This document shows, one piece after another, positions 36,967 to 47,967 of a stretch of DNA of 64,000 nt. The translations under genes and the position numbers were made by a program. Every line of letters starts with the position of its first letter. Within the stretch, counting starts at the first letter, position 1. The notes beneath the pieces are model-generated. The model saw only the letters and a program-made list of their open reading frames with translations, was not told where the DNA came from and ran no database searches. Source of the DNA: Marinobacter sp. C7 (GTDB lineage: Bacteria; Pseudomonadota; Gammaproteobacteria; Pseudomonadales; Oleiphilaceae); the NCBI RefSeq assembly GCF_022343555.1, contig NZ_JAKQZH010000001.1, positions 1,302,001 through 1,366,000 on the forward strand. Direction: 5' to 3'.

Positions 36967-38646
36967 ATGAGCGCCGAATCGAAGAAAGCCCACAACTTTA
37001 TCCAGAGCCTGATCGAAGACGCCATCGCCAAAGGTGAGCACACCGGCAAGGTCGTCACCCGCTTCCCGCCGGAGCCGAACGGCTACCTGCATATTGGTCA
37101 TGCCAAGTCCATCTGTCTGAATTTTGGCATTGCCGAGACCTTTGGTGGCGAGTGCAACCTGCGGTTTGACGACACCAACCCGGAGAAGGAAAACCAGGAG
37201 TACATCGATGCCATCAAGGCGGATGTGCACTGGCTGGGCTACGAATGGGCAGGTGAGGTGCGTTATGCCTCCGGCTACTTCGATGCCCTCTACGACTTTG
37301 CCGAAGAATTGATCCGCAACGGCAAGGCCTATGTTTGTGCCCTGTCGGCCGACGAGATGGCCGAATACCGGGGCTCCCTGAAGGAGCCTGGTCGTAACAG
37401 CCCGTACCGTGACCGCCCGGTGGACGAAAACCTGCAGCTGTTCCGAGACATGCGTGACGGCAAATACCAGAATGGCGAGCTGGTGCTGCGCGCCAAGATC
37501 GACATGGCGTCCCCGAACATCAACCTGCGGGACCCGATCCTGTACCGGATCCGTTACGCCGATCACCACCAGACTGGCGACAAGTGGTGCATCTATCCGA
37601 TGTACGACTACACCCACCCGATCTCCGACGCCCTGGAGGGGATAACCCATTCCCTGTGTACCCTGGAGTTCGAGGATCACCGGCCGTTGTATGACTGGGT
37701 GCTGGACAACATTTCCGTTCCCTGTCATCCGCGTCAGATCGAGTTTGCCCGGCTGAACCTGAACTACACCATTACCTCCAAGCGCAAGCTCAAGCGTCTG
37801 GTGGACGAAGGTTACGTGGACGGCTGGAATGATCCGCGCATGCCCACCATTTCCGGTATGCGTCGTCGCGGTTACACCCCGGAATCCATCCGAAACTTCT
37901 GCGACATGATCGGGGTGAACAAGGCCGGCGGCACCGTGGACGTGGGCATGCTGGAGCACGCCATCCGGGAGGATCTGAACACCCGGGCACCGCGAGCGAT
38001 GTGTGTGATGCGCCCGCTCAAGGTGACCCTGACCAACTATCCGGCAGACAAGACCGAAACCCTGACCCTGCCGGTGCACCCGCAAAACCCGGATATGGGT
38101 GAGCGGGAAGTGACCTGGAGCCAGGTGCTGTACATCGATCGGGAGGACTTCGCCGAGGAGCCGCCACGCAAGTGGAAGCGTCTGGCGCCCGACCAGGCTG
38201 TGCGCCTGCGTGGCGGTTATGTCATGACCTGCCGCGAGATTGTTCGGGATGACACCGGCGAGATTGTTGAGCTCAAGTGTGAATTTGACCCGAACACCCT
38301 GGGCGTGAACCCCGAGGGCTACAAGCCGAACGGTGTGATCCACTGGGTTTCCGCAGCGGACAGCGTGGAAGCGGATATCAACCTCTACGATCGTCTGTTC
38401 AACCACGAATCCCCGGACAGCGACAAGGACGGTGATTTCGTTGACCACCTGAACCCGGAATCCCTGGTGGTTCTGAAAGGCGCCCGGGTTGAAAAAGGCC
38501 TGGCGGACCCGCGCACGGATCTGCCGTACCAGTTCGAGCGCGAAGGCTATTTCTTCTGTGATGAGGAGCAGACAGCGGCCGCCGGTCGCCCGGTCTTCAA
38601 CCGTACCGTCACCCTGCGGGATTCCTGGGGTAAGGGGGGCAAGTGA
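36967..38646 (+). CDS. glnS: glutaminyl-tRNA synthetase
   Basis: 559 residues from the ATG at 36967 ([18 protein letters not shown]). Class I aminoacyl-tRNA synthetase with HIGH at residues 42-45 within [15 protein letters not shown]; the KMSKS counterpart is T-S-K-R-K in [12 protein letters not shown]. The two-beta-barrel anticodon-binding part fills the C-terminal third, ending GKGGK. The frame is open upstream, but the extra residues are not family sequence. The stop overlaps the GTG start of cysS by four bases. Confidence 0.97.
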   Translation: MSAESKKAHNFIQSLIEDAIAKGEHTGKVVTRFPPEPNGYLHIGHAKSICLNFGIAETFGGECNLRFDDTNPEKENQEYIDAIKADVHWLGYEWAGEVRYASGYFDALYDFAEELIRNGKAYVCALSADEMAEYRGSLKEPGRNSPYRDRPVDENLQLFRDMRDGKYQNGELVLRAKIDMASPNINLRDPILYRIRYADHHQTGDKWCIYPMYDYTHPISDALEGITHSLCTLEFEDHRPLYDWVLDNISVPCHPRQIEFARLNLNYTITSKRKLKRLVDEGYVDGWNDPRMPTISGMRRRGYTPESIRNFCDMIGVNKAGGTVDVGMLEHAIREDLNTRAPRAMCVMRPLKVTLTNYPADKTETLTLPVHPQNPDMGEREVTWSQVLYIDREDFAEEPPRKWKRLAPDQAVRLRGGYVMTCREIVRDDTGEIVELKCEFDPNTLGVNPEGYKPNGVIHWVSAADSVEADINLYDRLFNHESPDSDKDGDFVDHLNPESLVVLKGARVEKGLADPRTDLPYQFEREGYFFCDEEQTAAAGRPVFNRTVTLRDSWGKGGK

Positions 38647-40031
38647 TCCGAATCTACAACACGCTGACGCAGCAAAAGGAAGAATTCCGACCCATCGAGT
38701 CGGGCAAGGTCCGCATGTATGTCTGCGGCATGACCGTCTACGACTACTGCCACCTCGGCCACGCCCGGGTGCTGGTGGCCTTCGATGTGATCACCCGTTA
38801 CCTGCGCCACCGCGGCTACGACGTTCACTATGTCCGCAATATCACGGATATCGACGACAAGATCCTGCGCCGCGCCGATGAGAATGGCGAGGTCTATTCG
38901 GACCTGACCGACCGGATGATACGGGCGATGCACGAGGACGAGGCCAAGCTCGGTGTTTTGTCTCCAAACGAGGAGCCTCGTGCCACGGCCTACATTGATG
39001 AGATCATCGCCATGATCCATAAGCTGGTCTCCACCGGCCATGCGTACGCGGCAGAGAATGGTGATGTCTATTTTGCGGTGGAGTCGTTCCCGGATTACGG
39101 AAGGCTGAGCAAGAAAAAACTGGAGGATCTGGTTGCTGGTGCCCGGGTCGATGTCCAGGAGGCCAAACGCAGCCCGGCCGACTTTGCCCTCTGGAAAGCG
39201 GCCAAGCCGGGTGAGGTCAGTTGGCCGTCGCCGTGGGGTGATGGTCGTCCCGGCTGGCACATCGAATGTTCCGCCATGTCGACCCAATGCCTGGGTGACA
39301 CCTTTGACATCCATGGCGGCGGGCCGGACCTGCTCTTTCCGCATCATGAAAACGAAATCGCCCAGTCGGAGTGCGCCACAGGACACAAGTTCGTTCATAC
39401 TTGGATGCACGCTGGCGCCATTCGCGTGAACAAGGAGAAGATGTCCAAATCCCTGGGGAACTTCTTCACTATCCGCGAGATTCTGGACAAGTATCCGGCT
39501 GAAGTCGTGCGTTACTTCCTGGTATCGAGCCACTACCGCAGTCAGGTGGACTACTCGGAAGACAACCTGGCCGAGGCTGGGCGGACGCTGACCAAGCTGT
39601 ATCATGCCTTGCGAGGCATTGTTCCGGCCAAGGAAACGGATGCGCCTGAAACCGGGCATGACCGCCGTTTTGCCGAAGTCATGGATGATGACTTCAACAC
39701 AGCCGGTGCAATTGCGGTGTTGCACGGTGTGGCCAATGAAATCAATCAGTACCGTCGTGACGGTAACGAGGACGAGGCGAAACGAAGTGCTGCTGTACTT
39801 GTTCGCCTGGGTGCTGTTCTCGGGCTGCTGCAGCAGGATCCGGAAGCCTTCTTCCAGGCCGATACCGGAGGCGAGCTGAGCGCCGAAGAGATCGAGGGGC
39901 TGATTCAGGCCAGGGCCGACGCCCGCAAGGCAAAAGACTTTGCCGAGGCTGACCGGATTCGCGACGAACTCGCGGAGAAGGGAATTATTGTGGATGATTC
40001 CAGGGAAGGCACGACCTGGCGCCGGGGGTAA
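38643..40031 (+). CDS. cysS: cysteinyl-tRNA synthetase
   Basis: 462 residues with a GTG start overlapping glnS. Class I synthetase: zinc ligand Cys28 in [12 protein letters not shown]-type H-L-G-H at 37-40, the second zinc region [19 protein letters not shown], and [10 protein letters not shown]. The length is normal. In Pseudomonas, cysS is followed directly by folD; here glcB lies between them. A small CCGACT/AGTCGG hairpin (40047-40065) sits after the stop. Confidence 0.97.
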   Translation: MIRIYNTLTQQKEEFRPIESGKVRMYVCGMTVYDYCHLGHARVLVAFDVITRYLRHRGYDVHYVRNITDIDDKILRRADENGEVYSDLTDRMIRAMHEDEAKLGVLSPNEEPRATAYIDEIIAMIHKLVSTGHAYAAENGDVYFAVESFPDYGRLSKKKLEDLVAGARVDVQEAKRSPADFALWKAAKPGEVSWPSPWGDGRPGWHIECSAMSTQCLGDTFDIHGGGPDLLFPHHENEIAQSECATGHKFVHTWMHAGAIRVNKEKMSKSLGNFFTIREILDKYPAEVVRYFLVSSHYRSQVDYSEDNLAEAGRTLTKLYHALRGIVPAKETDAPETGHDRRFAEVMDDDFNTAGAIAVLHGVANEINQYRRDGNEDEAKRSAAVLVRLGAVLGLLQQDPEAFFQADTGGELSAEEIEGLIQARADARKAKDFAEADRIRDELAEKGIIVDDSREGTTWRRG

Positions 40032-40093
40032 ACAGGGATCCAGGCTCCGACTGACTGTGAGTCGGGAAAACAAACGCATTGAGGCAGACAACG

Positions 40094-42274
40094 ATGACAG
40101 AACGCGTACAAATTGGCGGCATTCAGGTCGCGAAGAATCTGTATGATTTCGTAAACAATGAAGCGATTCCGGGTACCGGTATCGATTCTGACAAATTCTG
40201 GGCAGAGTTCGACAAGATCGTGAACGAGCTGGCCCCGCGCAACCGCGAACTGCTGGCAAAGCGTGACGCTATCCAGGAAAAAATGGACAGCTGGAACCGT
40301 GACCACAAGGGTCAGAAGCTGGACATGGCCGAATACAAGGCCTTCCTGAAAGACATCGGCTACCTCGTGGAAGAGCCGGCGGACTTCAAGATCGCCACTT
40401 CCAATGTTGATCCGGAAGTGGCCACCATGGCCGGCCCGCAGCTGGTGGTTCCGATCATGAATGCCCGTTTCGCCCTGAATGCGGCGAATGCCCGCTGGGG
40501 CAGCCTGTACGATGCCCTTTACGGCACCGATGCAATCTCCGAGGAAGGCGGAGCCGACAAGGGGCCGGGCTACAACCCGGTTCGTGGCGCCAAGGTTATC
40601 GAGTGGGCCCGCAATCTGCTGGACAGCTCTGCGCCTTTGGCTTCCGGTAGCCACAAGGACGCTGCGAAGTACTCTGTCGAAGGTGGCAAGCTGGTCGTCA
40701 AGCTGCAAAACGGCGAGACCACCGGCCTTAAGGATGAGTCCGGCTTCGTGGGCTACACCGGCGCTGCCGACGCCCCGACCGGCGTGCTGCTGGTCAAGAA
40801 CGGCATGCATTTCGAGATCCAGATCGATGCCAGCCATCCGATCGGCAAGGACGACGGAGCGCACGTGAAGGATGTCCTGATGGAGTCCGCGCTGACCACC
40901 ATCATGGACTGCGAAGACTCTGTTGCCGCTGTGGATGCTGACGACAAGGCTCTGGCGTACCGCAACTGGCTCGGCCTGATGAAGGGTGATCTTGAAGAGA
41001 CCTTCGAGAAGGGCGGCAAGCAGATGACCCGCAAGATGAACGCGGACCGTACCTACACCGCCGCTGACGGCAGCGAGCTGGCACTGAAGGGACGCAGCCT
41101 GATGTTCATCCGTAACGTCGGCCACCTGATGACCAACCCGGCTATCCTTCTGAACGACGGTAACGAGATCCCCGAGGGTCTGATGGACGGCCTGATTACG
41201 TCGCTGATTGCCATCCACGATCTCAAGGGCAACAGCAAGTTCCAGAACAGCACCAAGGGTTCTGTCTACATCGTCAAGCCCAAGCAGCACGGCCCGGAAG
41301 AAGTGGCGTTCACCAACGAATTCTTCGGTCGCGTCGAGGATGCGCTTGGCCTGCCGCGCTTTACCCTGAAGGTTGGTATCATGGACGAAGAGCGTCGTAC
41401 CACCGTCAACCTGAAGGCCTGTATCCACGCGGCCAAAGAGCGTGCGGTGTTCATCAACACCGGCTTCCTGGACCGCACCGGTGACGAGATTCATACCTCC
41501 ATGGAACTGGGTCCGTTCATCCGCAAGGGCCCGATGAAGCAGGCGACCTGGATCAACGCCTACGAGCAGTGGAACGTGGATATTGGTCTGGAAACCGGTT
41601 TCTCCGGTGTTGCCCAGATTGGTAAGGGCATGTGGGCCATGCCGGACCTGATGGCGGGCATGCTCGAAGCCAAGATCGGCCACCCGAAGGCCGGCGCCAA
41701 CACCGCATGGGTTCCGTCTCCGACCGCCGCAACCCTGCACGCGACGCATTACCACCAGGTAAACGTATTTGACGTCCAGAAAGAGCTGGCCAAGCGCGAG
41801 CGAGCGGCTCTGGAAGATATCCTGACTGTGCCGGTGATGGAGGATCCGTCCTCCCTGAGCGCCGAGGACATCCAGCAGGAGCTGGACAACAACGCACAGG
41901 GTATCCTGGGCTACGTGGTGCGCTGGATCGATCAGGGTGTGGGCTGCTCCAAGGTGCCCGACATCAACAACGTCGGCCTGATGGAAGACCGGGCCACCCT
42001 GCGGATCTCCTCCCAGCTGCTGGCCAACTGGCTGCATCATGGTATCTGCACCGAAGCGCAGATCGAAGAAACCATGAAGCGCATGGCGGCGGTCGTCGAC
42101 AAGCAGAACGCTGGCGATCCGGCTTATCGCAACATGGCTCCGAACTTCGATGACAGCGTTGCCTTCGAAGCGGCCATGGCCCTGGTCCTCAAGGGCTGTG
42201 AGCAGCCGAACGGCTACACCGAGCCGCTTCTGCACGAGTACCGTCAGAAGGCCAAGGCGAAGTACGGCCAGTAA
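40094..42274 (+). CDS. glcB: malate synthase G
   Basis: 726 residues from the ATG at 40094 ([19 protein letters not shown]), with GAGG about 10 bases upstream; a TTG at 40079 in frame is not needed. Malate synthase G condenses glyoxylate and acetyl-CoA to malate and Mg2+, completing the glyoxylate bypass. Family motifs are visible: [18 protein letters not shown], the [12 protein letters not shown] segment, [17 protein letters not shown] with the catalytic Arg, and the C-terminal catalytic-domain segment starting [19 protein letters not shown]. Length is typical of form G, not AceB. Supports growth on two-carbon and lipid-derived substrates, as expected for an alkane or fatty-acid user. Confidence 0.97.
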   Translation: MTERVQIGGIQVAKNLYDFVNNEAIPGTGIDSDKFWAEFDKIVNELAPRNRELLAKRDAIQEKMDSWNRDHKGQKLDMAEYKAFLKDIGYLVEEPADFKIATSNVDPEVATMAGPQLVVPIMNARFALNAANARWGSLYDALYGTDAISEEGGADKGPGYNPVRGAKVIEWARNLLDSSAPLASGSHKDAAKYSVEGGKLVVKLQNGETTGLKDESGFVGYTGAADAPTGVLLVKNGMHFEIQIDASHPIGKDDGAHVKDVLMESALTTIMDCEDSVAAVDADDKALAYRNWLGLMKGDLEETFEKGGKQMTRKMNADRTYTAADGSELALKGRSLMFIRNVGHLMTNPAILLNDGNEIPEGLMDGLITSLIAIHDLKGNSKFQNSTKGSVYIVKPKQHGPEEVAFTNEFFGRVEDALGLPRFTLKVGIMDEERRTTVNLKACIHAAKERAVFINTGFLDRTGDEIHTSMELGPFIRKGPMKQATWINAYEQWNVDIGLETGFSGVAQIGKGMWAMPDLMAGMLEAKIGHPKAGANTAWVPSPTAATLHATHYHQVNVFDVQKELAKRERAALEDILTVPVMEDPSSLSAEDIQQELDNNAQGILGYVVRWIDQGVGCSKVPDINNVGLMEDRATLRISSQLLANWLHHGICTEAQIEETMKRMAAVVDKQNAGDPAYRNMAPNFDDSVAFEAAMALVLKGCEQPNGYTEPLLHEYRQKAKAKYGQ

Positions 42275-42290
42275 GGCGTAAGCCAGACGC

Positions 42291-42320
42291 AAAAAACCCG
42301 CGGTTTGCCGCGGGTTTTTT
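42291..42320. terminator. bidirectional terminator after glcB
   Basis: AAAAAACCCGCGG pairs with CCGCGGGTTTTTT around a 4-base loop. It can end both glcB and the convergent folD. Confidence 0.9.
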
Positions 42321-42355
42321 GTGGGAGGCCGAAAATGGGGTCTGGCTCTACCTCC

Positions 42356-42385
42356 GGGGTCTGACCCCGAATGGGGTCAGACCCC
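42356..42385. repeat. variant 30-bp palindrome between glcB and folD
   Basis: GGGGTCTGACCCC (42356-42368), GAAT, then its reverse complement GGGGTCAGACCCC (42373-42385). Each half is itself nearly palindromic, and the whole is 30 bp, the same length as the array units at 21910 and 47718. A partial copy GGGGTCTGG lies at 42337. Confidence 0.8.
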
Positions 42386-42392
42386 ACCTTCA

Positions 42393-43250
42393 TCAGTCTT
42401 TATGCAGCACATCCGCTGCATACAAGGTGTTCTGCAACAATGTAGCAATCGTCATCGGGCCCACACCCCCGGGCACCGGCGTGATATACGCCGCCCGCTC
42501 GGCCGCAACCTCAAACTCCACATCACCCTTAAGCTTGCCGTTTTCCATCCGGTTAATCCCGACGTCAATCACAGTGGCGCCAGGCTTCACCCACTCGCCC
42601 TTGACCAGTCCGGGTTTGCCGACAGCGGCAATCAGGATGTCAGCCTCGCCGACAAATTTGGCCAGGTCCGGGGTAAATCGGTGGCACACGGTGGTGGTGG
42701 CACCCTTCAACAGCAGCTCCATGCTCATGGGGCGGCCCACGATGTTGGAGGCGCCAACGATCACCGCGTGCTGACCCTTGTAGGGTGTGCCGATGGAGTC
42801 GAGCAGGGTGATTACGCCGGCGGGCGTGCAAGGGCGCAGAGTAGGTTTGCGCTGCATCAGGCGGCCGATATTGTAGGGGTGGAAGCCATCAACATCCTTG
42901 TCAGGGCGAATCTTGACGAGAATGGGGTCCGCATCCAGATGATCCGGTAGTGGCAGCTGCACCAGAATGCCGTCTACGGCCGGGTTTTCGTTCAGCTCGT
43001 CCACCAGCGCTTCCAGGGCTTCCTGGGAGGTGTCTTCCGGCAGGTCGTAGGACAGGGACAGGATGCCGGCCTCCTCGCAAGCCTTGATCTTGTTGCCAAC
43101 ATAAACCTGGGAGGCCGGATCATTGCCGACCAGTACAACCGCCAGGCCAGGAGCCCGGAGGCCCTTCTGCTTTCGGGCTTCAACGCCGGCGGCGACTTGC
43201 TGTCTCACCTGGGCGGCGATTTCTTTTCCGTTAATCAGTTTGGCGCTCAT
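42393..43250 (-). CDS. folD: methylenetetrahydrofolate dehydrogenase/cyclohydrolase FolD
   Basis: 285 residues from the ATG at 43250 ([18 protein letters not shown]); the frame extends eight residues more to an ATG at 43274. FolD interconverts one-carbon folates with NADP. Motifs: the substrate-binding Y-V-x-x-K in [48 protein letters not shown] for NADP, and [10 protein letters not shown]. Length and motifs are normal. Confidence 0.97.
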   Translation of the reverse strand: MSAKLINGKEIAAQVRQQVAAGVEARKQKGLRAPGLAVVLVGNDPASQVYVGNKIKACEEAGILSLSYDLPEDTSQEALEALVDELNENPAVDGILVQLPLPDHLDADPILVKIRPDKDVDGFHPYNIGRLMQRKPTLRPCTPAGVITLLDSIGTPYKGQHAVIVGASNIVGRPMSMELLLKGATTTVCHRFTPDLAKFVGEADILIAAVGKPGLVKGEWVKPGATVIDVGINRMENGKLKGDVEFEVAAERAAYITPVPGGVGPMTIATLLQNTLYAADVLHKD

Positions 43251-43403
43251 GTTTCCGTCTTGTCGGTTGGGCATCTATAAATGAAGGCCGGCAATTGTCT
43301 CATGCTTCCGCCAGAACTCCAATTGGACCAGGGCAGGGGGGAACTTTTCGTGTCACCCGGGGTCTTCATCAGTGCCAATTCGATCGGTTTTTTCGAATGC
43401 GTG

Positions 43404-43432
43404 TTGACGGCGCCGCCCGGCGCCGGTAATAT
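43404..43432 (+). promoter_or_regulatory. tRNA-cluster promoter
   Basis: TTGACG (43404-43409), 17-bp spacer, TAATAT (43427-43432), followed by a GC-rich discriminator (GCGCGCC). This discriminator is typical of growth-rate-controlled stable RNA promoters. Start near 43439, 33 bp before tRNA-Pro. Confidence 0.75.
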
Positions 43433-43471
43433 GCGCGCCAACTTTGCTGAGGCACTTGTTGTTCAGGCAGA

Positions 43472-43548
43472 CGGGGTATAGCGCAGTCTGGTAGCGCGCC
43501 TGCTTTGGGAGCAGGATGTCGGGAGTTCGAATCTCTCTACCCCGACCA
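43472..43548 (+). tRNA. tRNA-Pro (TGG)
   Basis: 77-nt cloverleaf with acceptor CGGGGTA/TACCCCG, anticodon TGG in the loop of CTGCT-TTGGGAG-CAGG, T-loop TTCGAAT, encoded CCA end. Confidence 0.97.
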
Positions 43549-43580
43549 TTTTCTGGATATTCAGGTGGGCGAACGGTCAA

Positions 43581-43657
43581 GCGCCCGTAGCTCAGCTGGA
43601 TAGAGCATCCGCCTTCTAAGCGGATGGTCGCAGGTTCGAGTCCTGCCGGGCGCGCCA
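43581..43657 (+). tRNA. tRNA-Arg (TCT)
   Basis: 77 nt. Acceptor GCGCCCG/CGGGCGC, anticodon stem TCCGC-CTTCTAA-GCGGA giving TCT, T-loop TTCGAGT, encoded CCA. Confidence 0.97.
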
Positions 43658-43744
43658 TACTGCTCGAAGCAGATTGGCACCGGACTCGCCGAACCAGCAA
43701 AGTTGAAGTAAGCAGAAGCGTGCCGTAAGGTACCTCCCTGATGT

Positions 43745-43821
43745 GGTGGACGTAGCTCAGTTGGTAGAGCTCAGGATTGTGACTCCTGCGGTCGAGGGTT
43801 CGAACCCCTTCGTCCACCCCA
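43745..43821 (+). tRNA. tRNA-His (GTG)
   Basis: 77 nt including the extra 5' G (-1) diagnostic of tRNA-His. Acceptor GTGGACG/CGTCCAC, anticodon stem CAGGA-TTGTGAC-TCCTG giving GTG, encoded CCA. Confidence 0.97.
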
Positions 43822-43898
43822 CTTTTCCCCCTGAAGTGATTTTCCGCAAAGCCTGAACTTTGGTAGTGTCTATTGCGCCTCCGTTCAGTGTTGTGCAT

Positions 43899-43983
43899 GC
43901 GAGCGTGGCGGAACTGGTAGACGCGCTGGATTTAGGTTCCAGTGGGGCAACCCGTGAGAGTTCGAGTCTCTCCGCTCGCACCA
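43899..43983 (+). tRNA. tRNA-Leu (TAG)
   Basis: 85 nt with the long variable arm of class II tRNAs (TGGGGCAACCCGT). Acceptor GCGAGCG/CGCTCGC, anticodon loop TTTAGGT giving TAG, encoded CCA. Confidence 0.97.
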
Positions 43984-44202
43984 CCCCTTTCTTTTCCGGA
44001 TTTTATCCCCATATCTTCGGTTGGCCTGAGAAATCGTGATCCGTACCGCCAAACCCGTGCCGTACAGGTGATTCTCTCGGCGGTGCAAACCGTGATAAAC
44101 TACCGGCTTTTAATTTTCGGTCCTTTCCGTGTGAATCGCCCGGAATCGGACTTTTATTATAGAATTCATTCACATACCGAACCTGTAATTTGAGGATCTT
44201 CC

Positions 44203-45507
44203 ATGCAAGTGTCTGTTGAAACGACCTCCAACATCGAGCGTCGCATGACGATTGGTGTGCCCGCCCAGGAAATCGACCAGGCGGTCCAGAAACGCCTGCA
44301 GGAAACTGCTCGGACTGTGCGCCTGAACGGCTTCCGCCCTGGCAAAGTGCCCATGAGCGTGGTCAAGCGTCGTTTCGGTGACAGCATCCGCCAGGAAGTT
44401 GTTGGCGAGGTTATGCGCGACAACTACATCAAGGCACTGCAGGAGCAGGACATCAATCCGGCAGGTTGGCCCAAGTTCGAGCCGAAGACCATGGAAGAGG
44501 GCAAGGACCTCGAGTTCGTGGCAACCTTTGAAGTGCTTCCGGAAATCGAGTTGGGCGACCTGAGCAAGATCGAAATCGAGAAGCCCCAGTCGGAAGTGAC
44601 CGACAAGGATATCGATACCATGATCGATAACCTGCGTCGTCAGCAGGCCACCATGAAGGAAGTCAAGCGCAAGTCCAAGAACAAGGACATTGTCACCATC
44701 GACTTCAAGGGCTCCATCGACGGCGAGGAATTTGAGGGCGGATCCGCCGAAGGGCATCGCCTGACCCTGGGCTCTGGCCAGATGATCCCGGGCTTCGAGA
44801 AAGGCATCGTTGGCGGCAAGGCCGGTGAAGAGCTGGAAATCGAAGTGACCTTCCCCGAGGACTACCACAACGAAGATTTGGCGGGTAAGCCGGCCAAGTT
44901 CGAGATCAAGATCCACAAGGTTGAAGAGCCACAGCTGCCTGAGCTGGACCAGGAGTTCTTCAAGAAGTTCGGTATTGAGGCCGAGGACGAAACCGCTTTC
45001 CGTGAAGAAGTGAAGAAGAACATGGAGCGTGAGCTCAAGCAGGCGGTATCCAACAAGGTCAAGAACGACGTAGTCGATGGTCTGCTGGAAACCACCGAGC
45101 TGGACGTTCCGGCTGCCCTGGTGGACCAGGAAATCGATCGCCTGCGCCAGGACGCGGTTCAGCGTTTCGGTGGTCAGGTTGACTTCCAGCAACTGCCCAA
45201 GGAAATCTTCGAGGAACAGGCCACGCGCCGCGTGAAGACCGGTCTTCTGTTCCAGGAAGTGGTCAAGCAGAATGACCTGAAAGCCGAGCCGGCCAAGGTA
45301 GAGGAAAAGATCCAGGAGATCGCCTCTACGTATGAACAGCCTGAGGAAGTTGTTGCGCACTTCAACAACAACCCGGATCAGAAGTCCCAGATCGAGTCTT
45401 CAGTACTGGAAGACGCAGTAGTTGACCATGTCCTGGAGCAGGCTAAGGTCAAAGAGAAGAAGATGAAATACGAAGAGGCCGTTGCCGCAGGTCAGCCACA
45501 GCGCTGA
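44203..45507 (+). CDS. tig: trigger factor
   Basis: 434 residues. Ribosome-bound chaperone: N-terminal ribosome-binding domain with the GFRPGKVPMSVVKRRFG signature at about residues 44-60, a central FKBP-type isomerase domain (VTIDFKGSIDGEEFEGG...GSGQMIPGFEKGIVG), and a helical C-terminal domain. It heads the conserved tig-clpP-clpX-lon-hupB-ppiD order. A terminator follows. Confidence 0.97.
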   Translation: MQVSVETTSNIERRMTIGVPAQEIDQAVQKRLQETARTVRLNGFRPGKVPMSVVKRRFGDSIRQEVVGEVMRDNYIKALQEQDINPAGWPKFEPKTMEEGKDLEFVATFEVLPEIELGDLSKIEIEKPQSEVTDKDIDTMIDNLRRQQATMKEVKRKSKNKDIVTIDFKGSIDGEEFEGGSAEGHRLTLGSGQMIPGFEKGIVGGKAGEELEIEVTFPEDYHNEDLAGKPAKFEIKIHKVEEPQLPELDQEFFKKFGIEAEDETAFREEVKKNMERELKQAVSNKVKNDVVDGLLETTELDVPAALVDQEIDRLRQDAVQRFGGQVDFQQLPKEIFEEQATRRVKTGLLFQEVVKQNDLKAEPAKVEEKIQEIASTYEQPEEVVAHFNNNPDQKSQIESSVLEDAVVDHVLEQAKVKEKKMKYEEAVAAGQPQR

Positions 45508-45551
45508 TCACCCGTGACCGGTTCATGAGGCCGGTCGCGTTGGCCGAACCA

Positions 45552-45580
45552 GAAAACAGCCGGCTTGTCCGGCTGTTTTC
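45552..45580 (+). terminator. terminator after tig
   Basis: GAAAACAGCCGG pairs with CCGGCTGTTTTC with a 5-base loop; the T-run (TTTT) is part of the 3' arm. Confidence 0.82.
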
Positions 45581-45678
45581 ATCTGGGCCGACTGGTGGCA
45601 CAGTAAGGTGTGTAAAAACATCAGAAAATGTCGTGGGGCGAGTCCACGATCCATTGTCCATAAGGAGTTCAGGCGCAC

Positions 45679-46314
45679 ATGACGCAGAAACCAATTGATG
45701 GTCCCGCAATGGTTACCAATTCCGGCCTGGTGCCAATCGTTATCGAGCAGACCGCCCGTGGTGAGCGCTCTTTCGATATCTATTCCCGGTTGCTCAAGGA
45801 ACGGGTGATTTTCATGGTCGGGCCGGTGGAAGATCACATGGCGAACCTGATCGTGGCCCAGTTGTTGTTCCTGGAATCCGAGAATCCGGACAAGGACATC
45901 CACCTTTATATCAACAGCCCGGGTGGTTCCGTGACTGCCGGCATGTCCATCTATGACACCATGCAGTTCATCAAGCCGGATGTGGCGACCCTGTGTATCG
46001 GTCAGGCGGCCAGCATGGGCGCCTTCCTGCTAGCAGGTGGTGCCGAGGGCAAGCGGGCGTGCCTGCCGCACTCCCGAGTGATGATCCACCAGCCGCTGGG
46101 TGGCTATCAGGGGCAGGCAACGGACATCGAGATCCACACCCGTGAGATCCTGAAGATCCGCCATACCCTGAACTCCCTCCTGGCGAAGCATACCGGCCAG
46201 GATCTGGATACCATCTCGAAGGACACGGATCGCGACTATTTCATGGATCCGGAGCAGGCGAAAGAGTACGGTCTGATCGATTCGGTACTTGATAAGCGCG
46301 TGCCGAATACATAA
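45679..46314 (+). CDS. clpP: ATP-dependent Clp protease proteolytic subunit
   Basis: 211 residues. Serine peptidase of the ClpXP complex. Catalytic triad visible: Ser112 in GQAASMGAF, His137 in MIHQPLGG and Asp186 in TDRDYFM. N-terminal propeptide of about 14 residues. A moderate AAGGAG ribosome site lies 13 bases upstream. clpX follows after 76 bp. Confidence 0.97.
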   Translation: MTQKPIDGPAMVTNSGLVPIVIEQTARGERSFDIYSRLLKERVIFMVGPVEDHMANLIVAQLLFLESENPDKDIHLYINSPGGSVTAGMSIYDTMQFIKPDVATLCIGQAASMGAFLLAGGAEGKRACLPHSRVMIHQPLGGYQGQATDIEIHTREILKIRHTLNSLLAKHTGQDLDTISKDTDRDYFMDPEQAKEYGLIDSVLDKRVPNT

Positions 46315-46390
46315 TACTGAAAGTAATCGCATCAACCTTGGCCGGCGTACCTGCCAGTAACGCCGGCAGTTGACGAACAGAGGTAATTCA

Positions 46391-47674
<1,284 letters not shown>

Positions 47675-47717
47675 AAGGGAGTTGCCGGACCGGCTTGCAG
47701 GCGGGGAAGGTAAACCC

Positions 47718-47845
47718 GGGGTCAGATGAAAGCCTTCATCAGACCCCAATCCCACGCCGAGACTCAGGGGTCAGATGAAAACCTTCATCTGACCCCGCCT
47801 TAACGTTCGAACTCCGGGGTCAGAAGAACGCTTTCTTCTGACCCC
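47718..47845. repeat. tandem array of three 30-bp palindromes, 49-bp period
   Basis: Units at 47718-47747, 47767-47796 and 47816-47845, each GGGGTCAGA...TCTGACCCC (the first ends TCAGACCCC). Starts are exactly 49 bp apart with 19-bp linkers. The last unit has AGAAGAA/TTCTTCT arms; the first two have AGATGAA/TTCATC arms. Same family as at 21910-22075, but with a shorter linker lacking the extra 18-bp block GGGCTTCGACC.... Lies between clpX and lon. Confidence 0.9.
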
Positions 47846-47899
47846 ATCTTCACCTCCATGTGAACTCGAATCCCAATCCGTTTTTCCCCCCGTAAAAAG

Positions 47900-47926
47900 A
47901 TTGCAATTTTCCTCAGCGCCCCAATG
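47900..47926 (+). promoter_or_regulatory. candidate heat-shock promoter for lon
   Basis: ATTGCAA (47900-47906) and CCCCAATG (47919-47926) with a 12-bp spacer resemble the sigma-32 elements CTTGAAA and CCCCATNT. lon is a known sigma-32 gene. The match is imperfect. Confidence 0.4.
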
Positions 47927-47967
47927 AAGGGTGATATGCTGAAAGAAATACCGTCAGAGGAAGTCCT

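Noticed and set aside
39905..42292. 795-codon open frame opposite glcB
   Set aside because: Antisense shadow of malate synthase G; no domain or signal visible.
43281..43481. 66-codon open frame in the folD/tRNA gap
   Set aside because: It runs through the tRNA promoter and into tRNA-Pro, with no ribosome site or family features.
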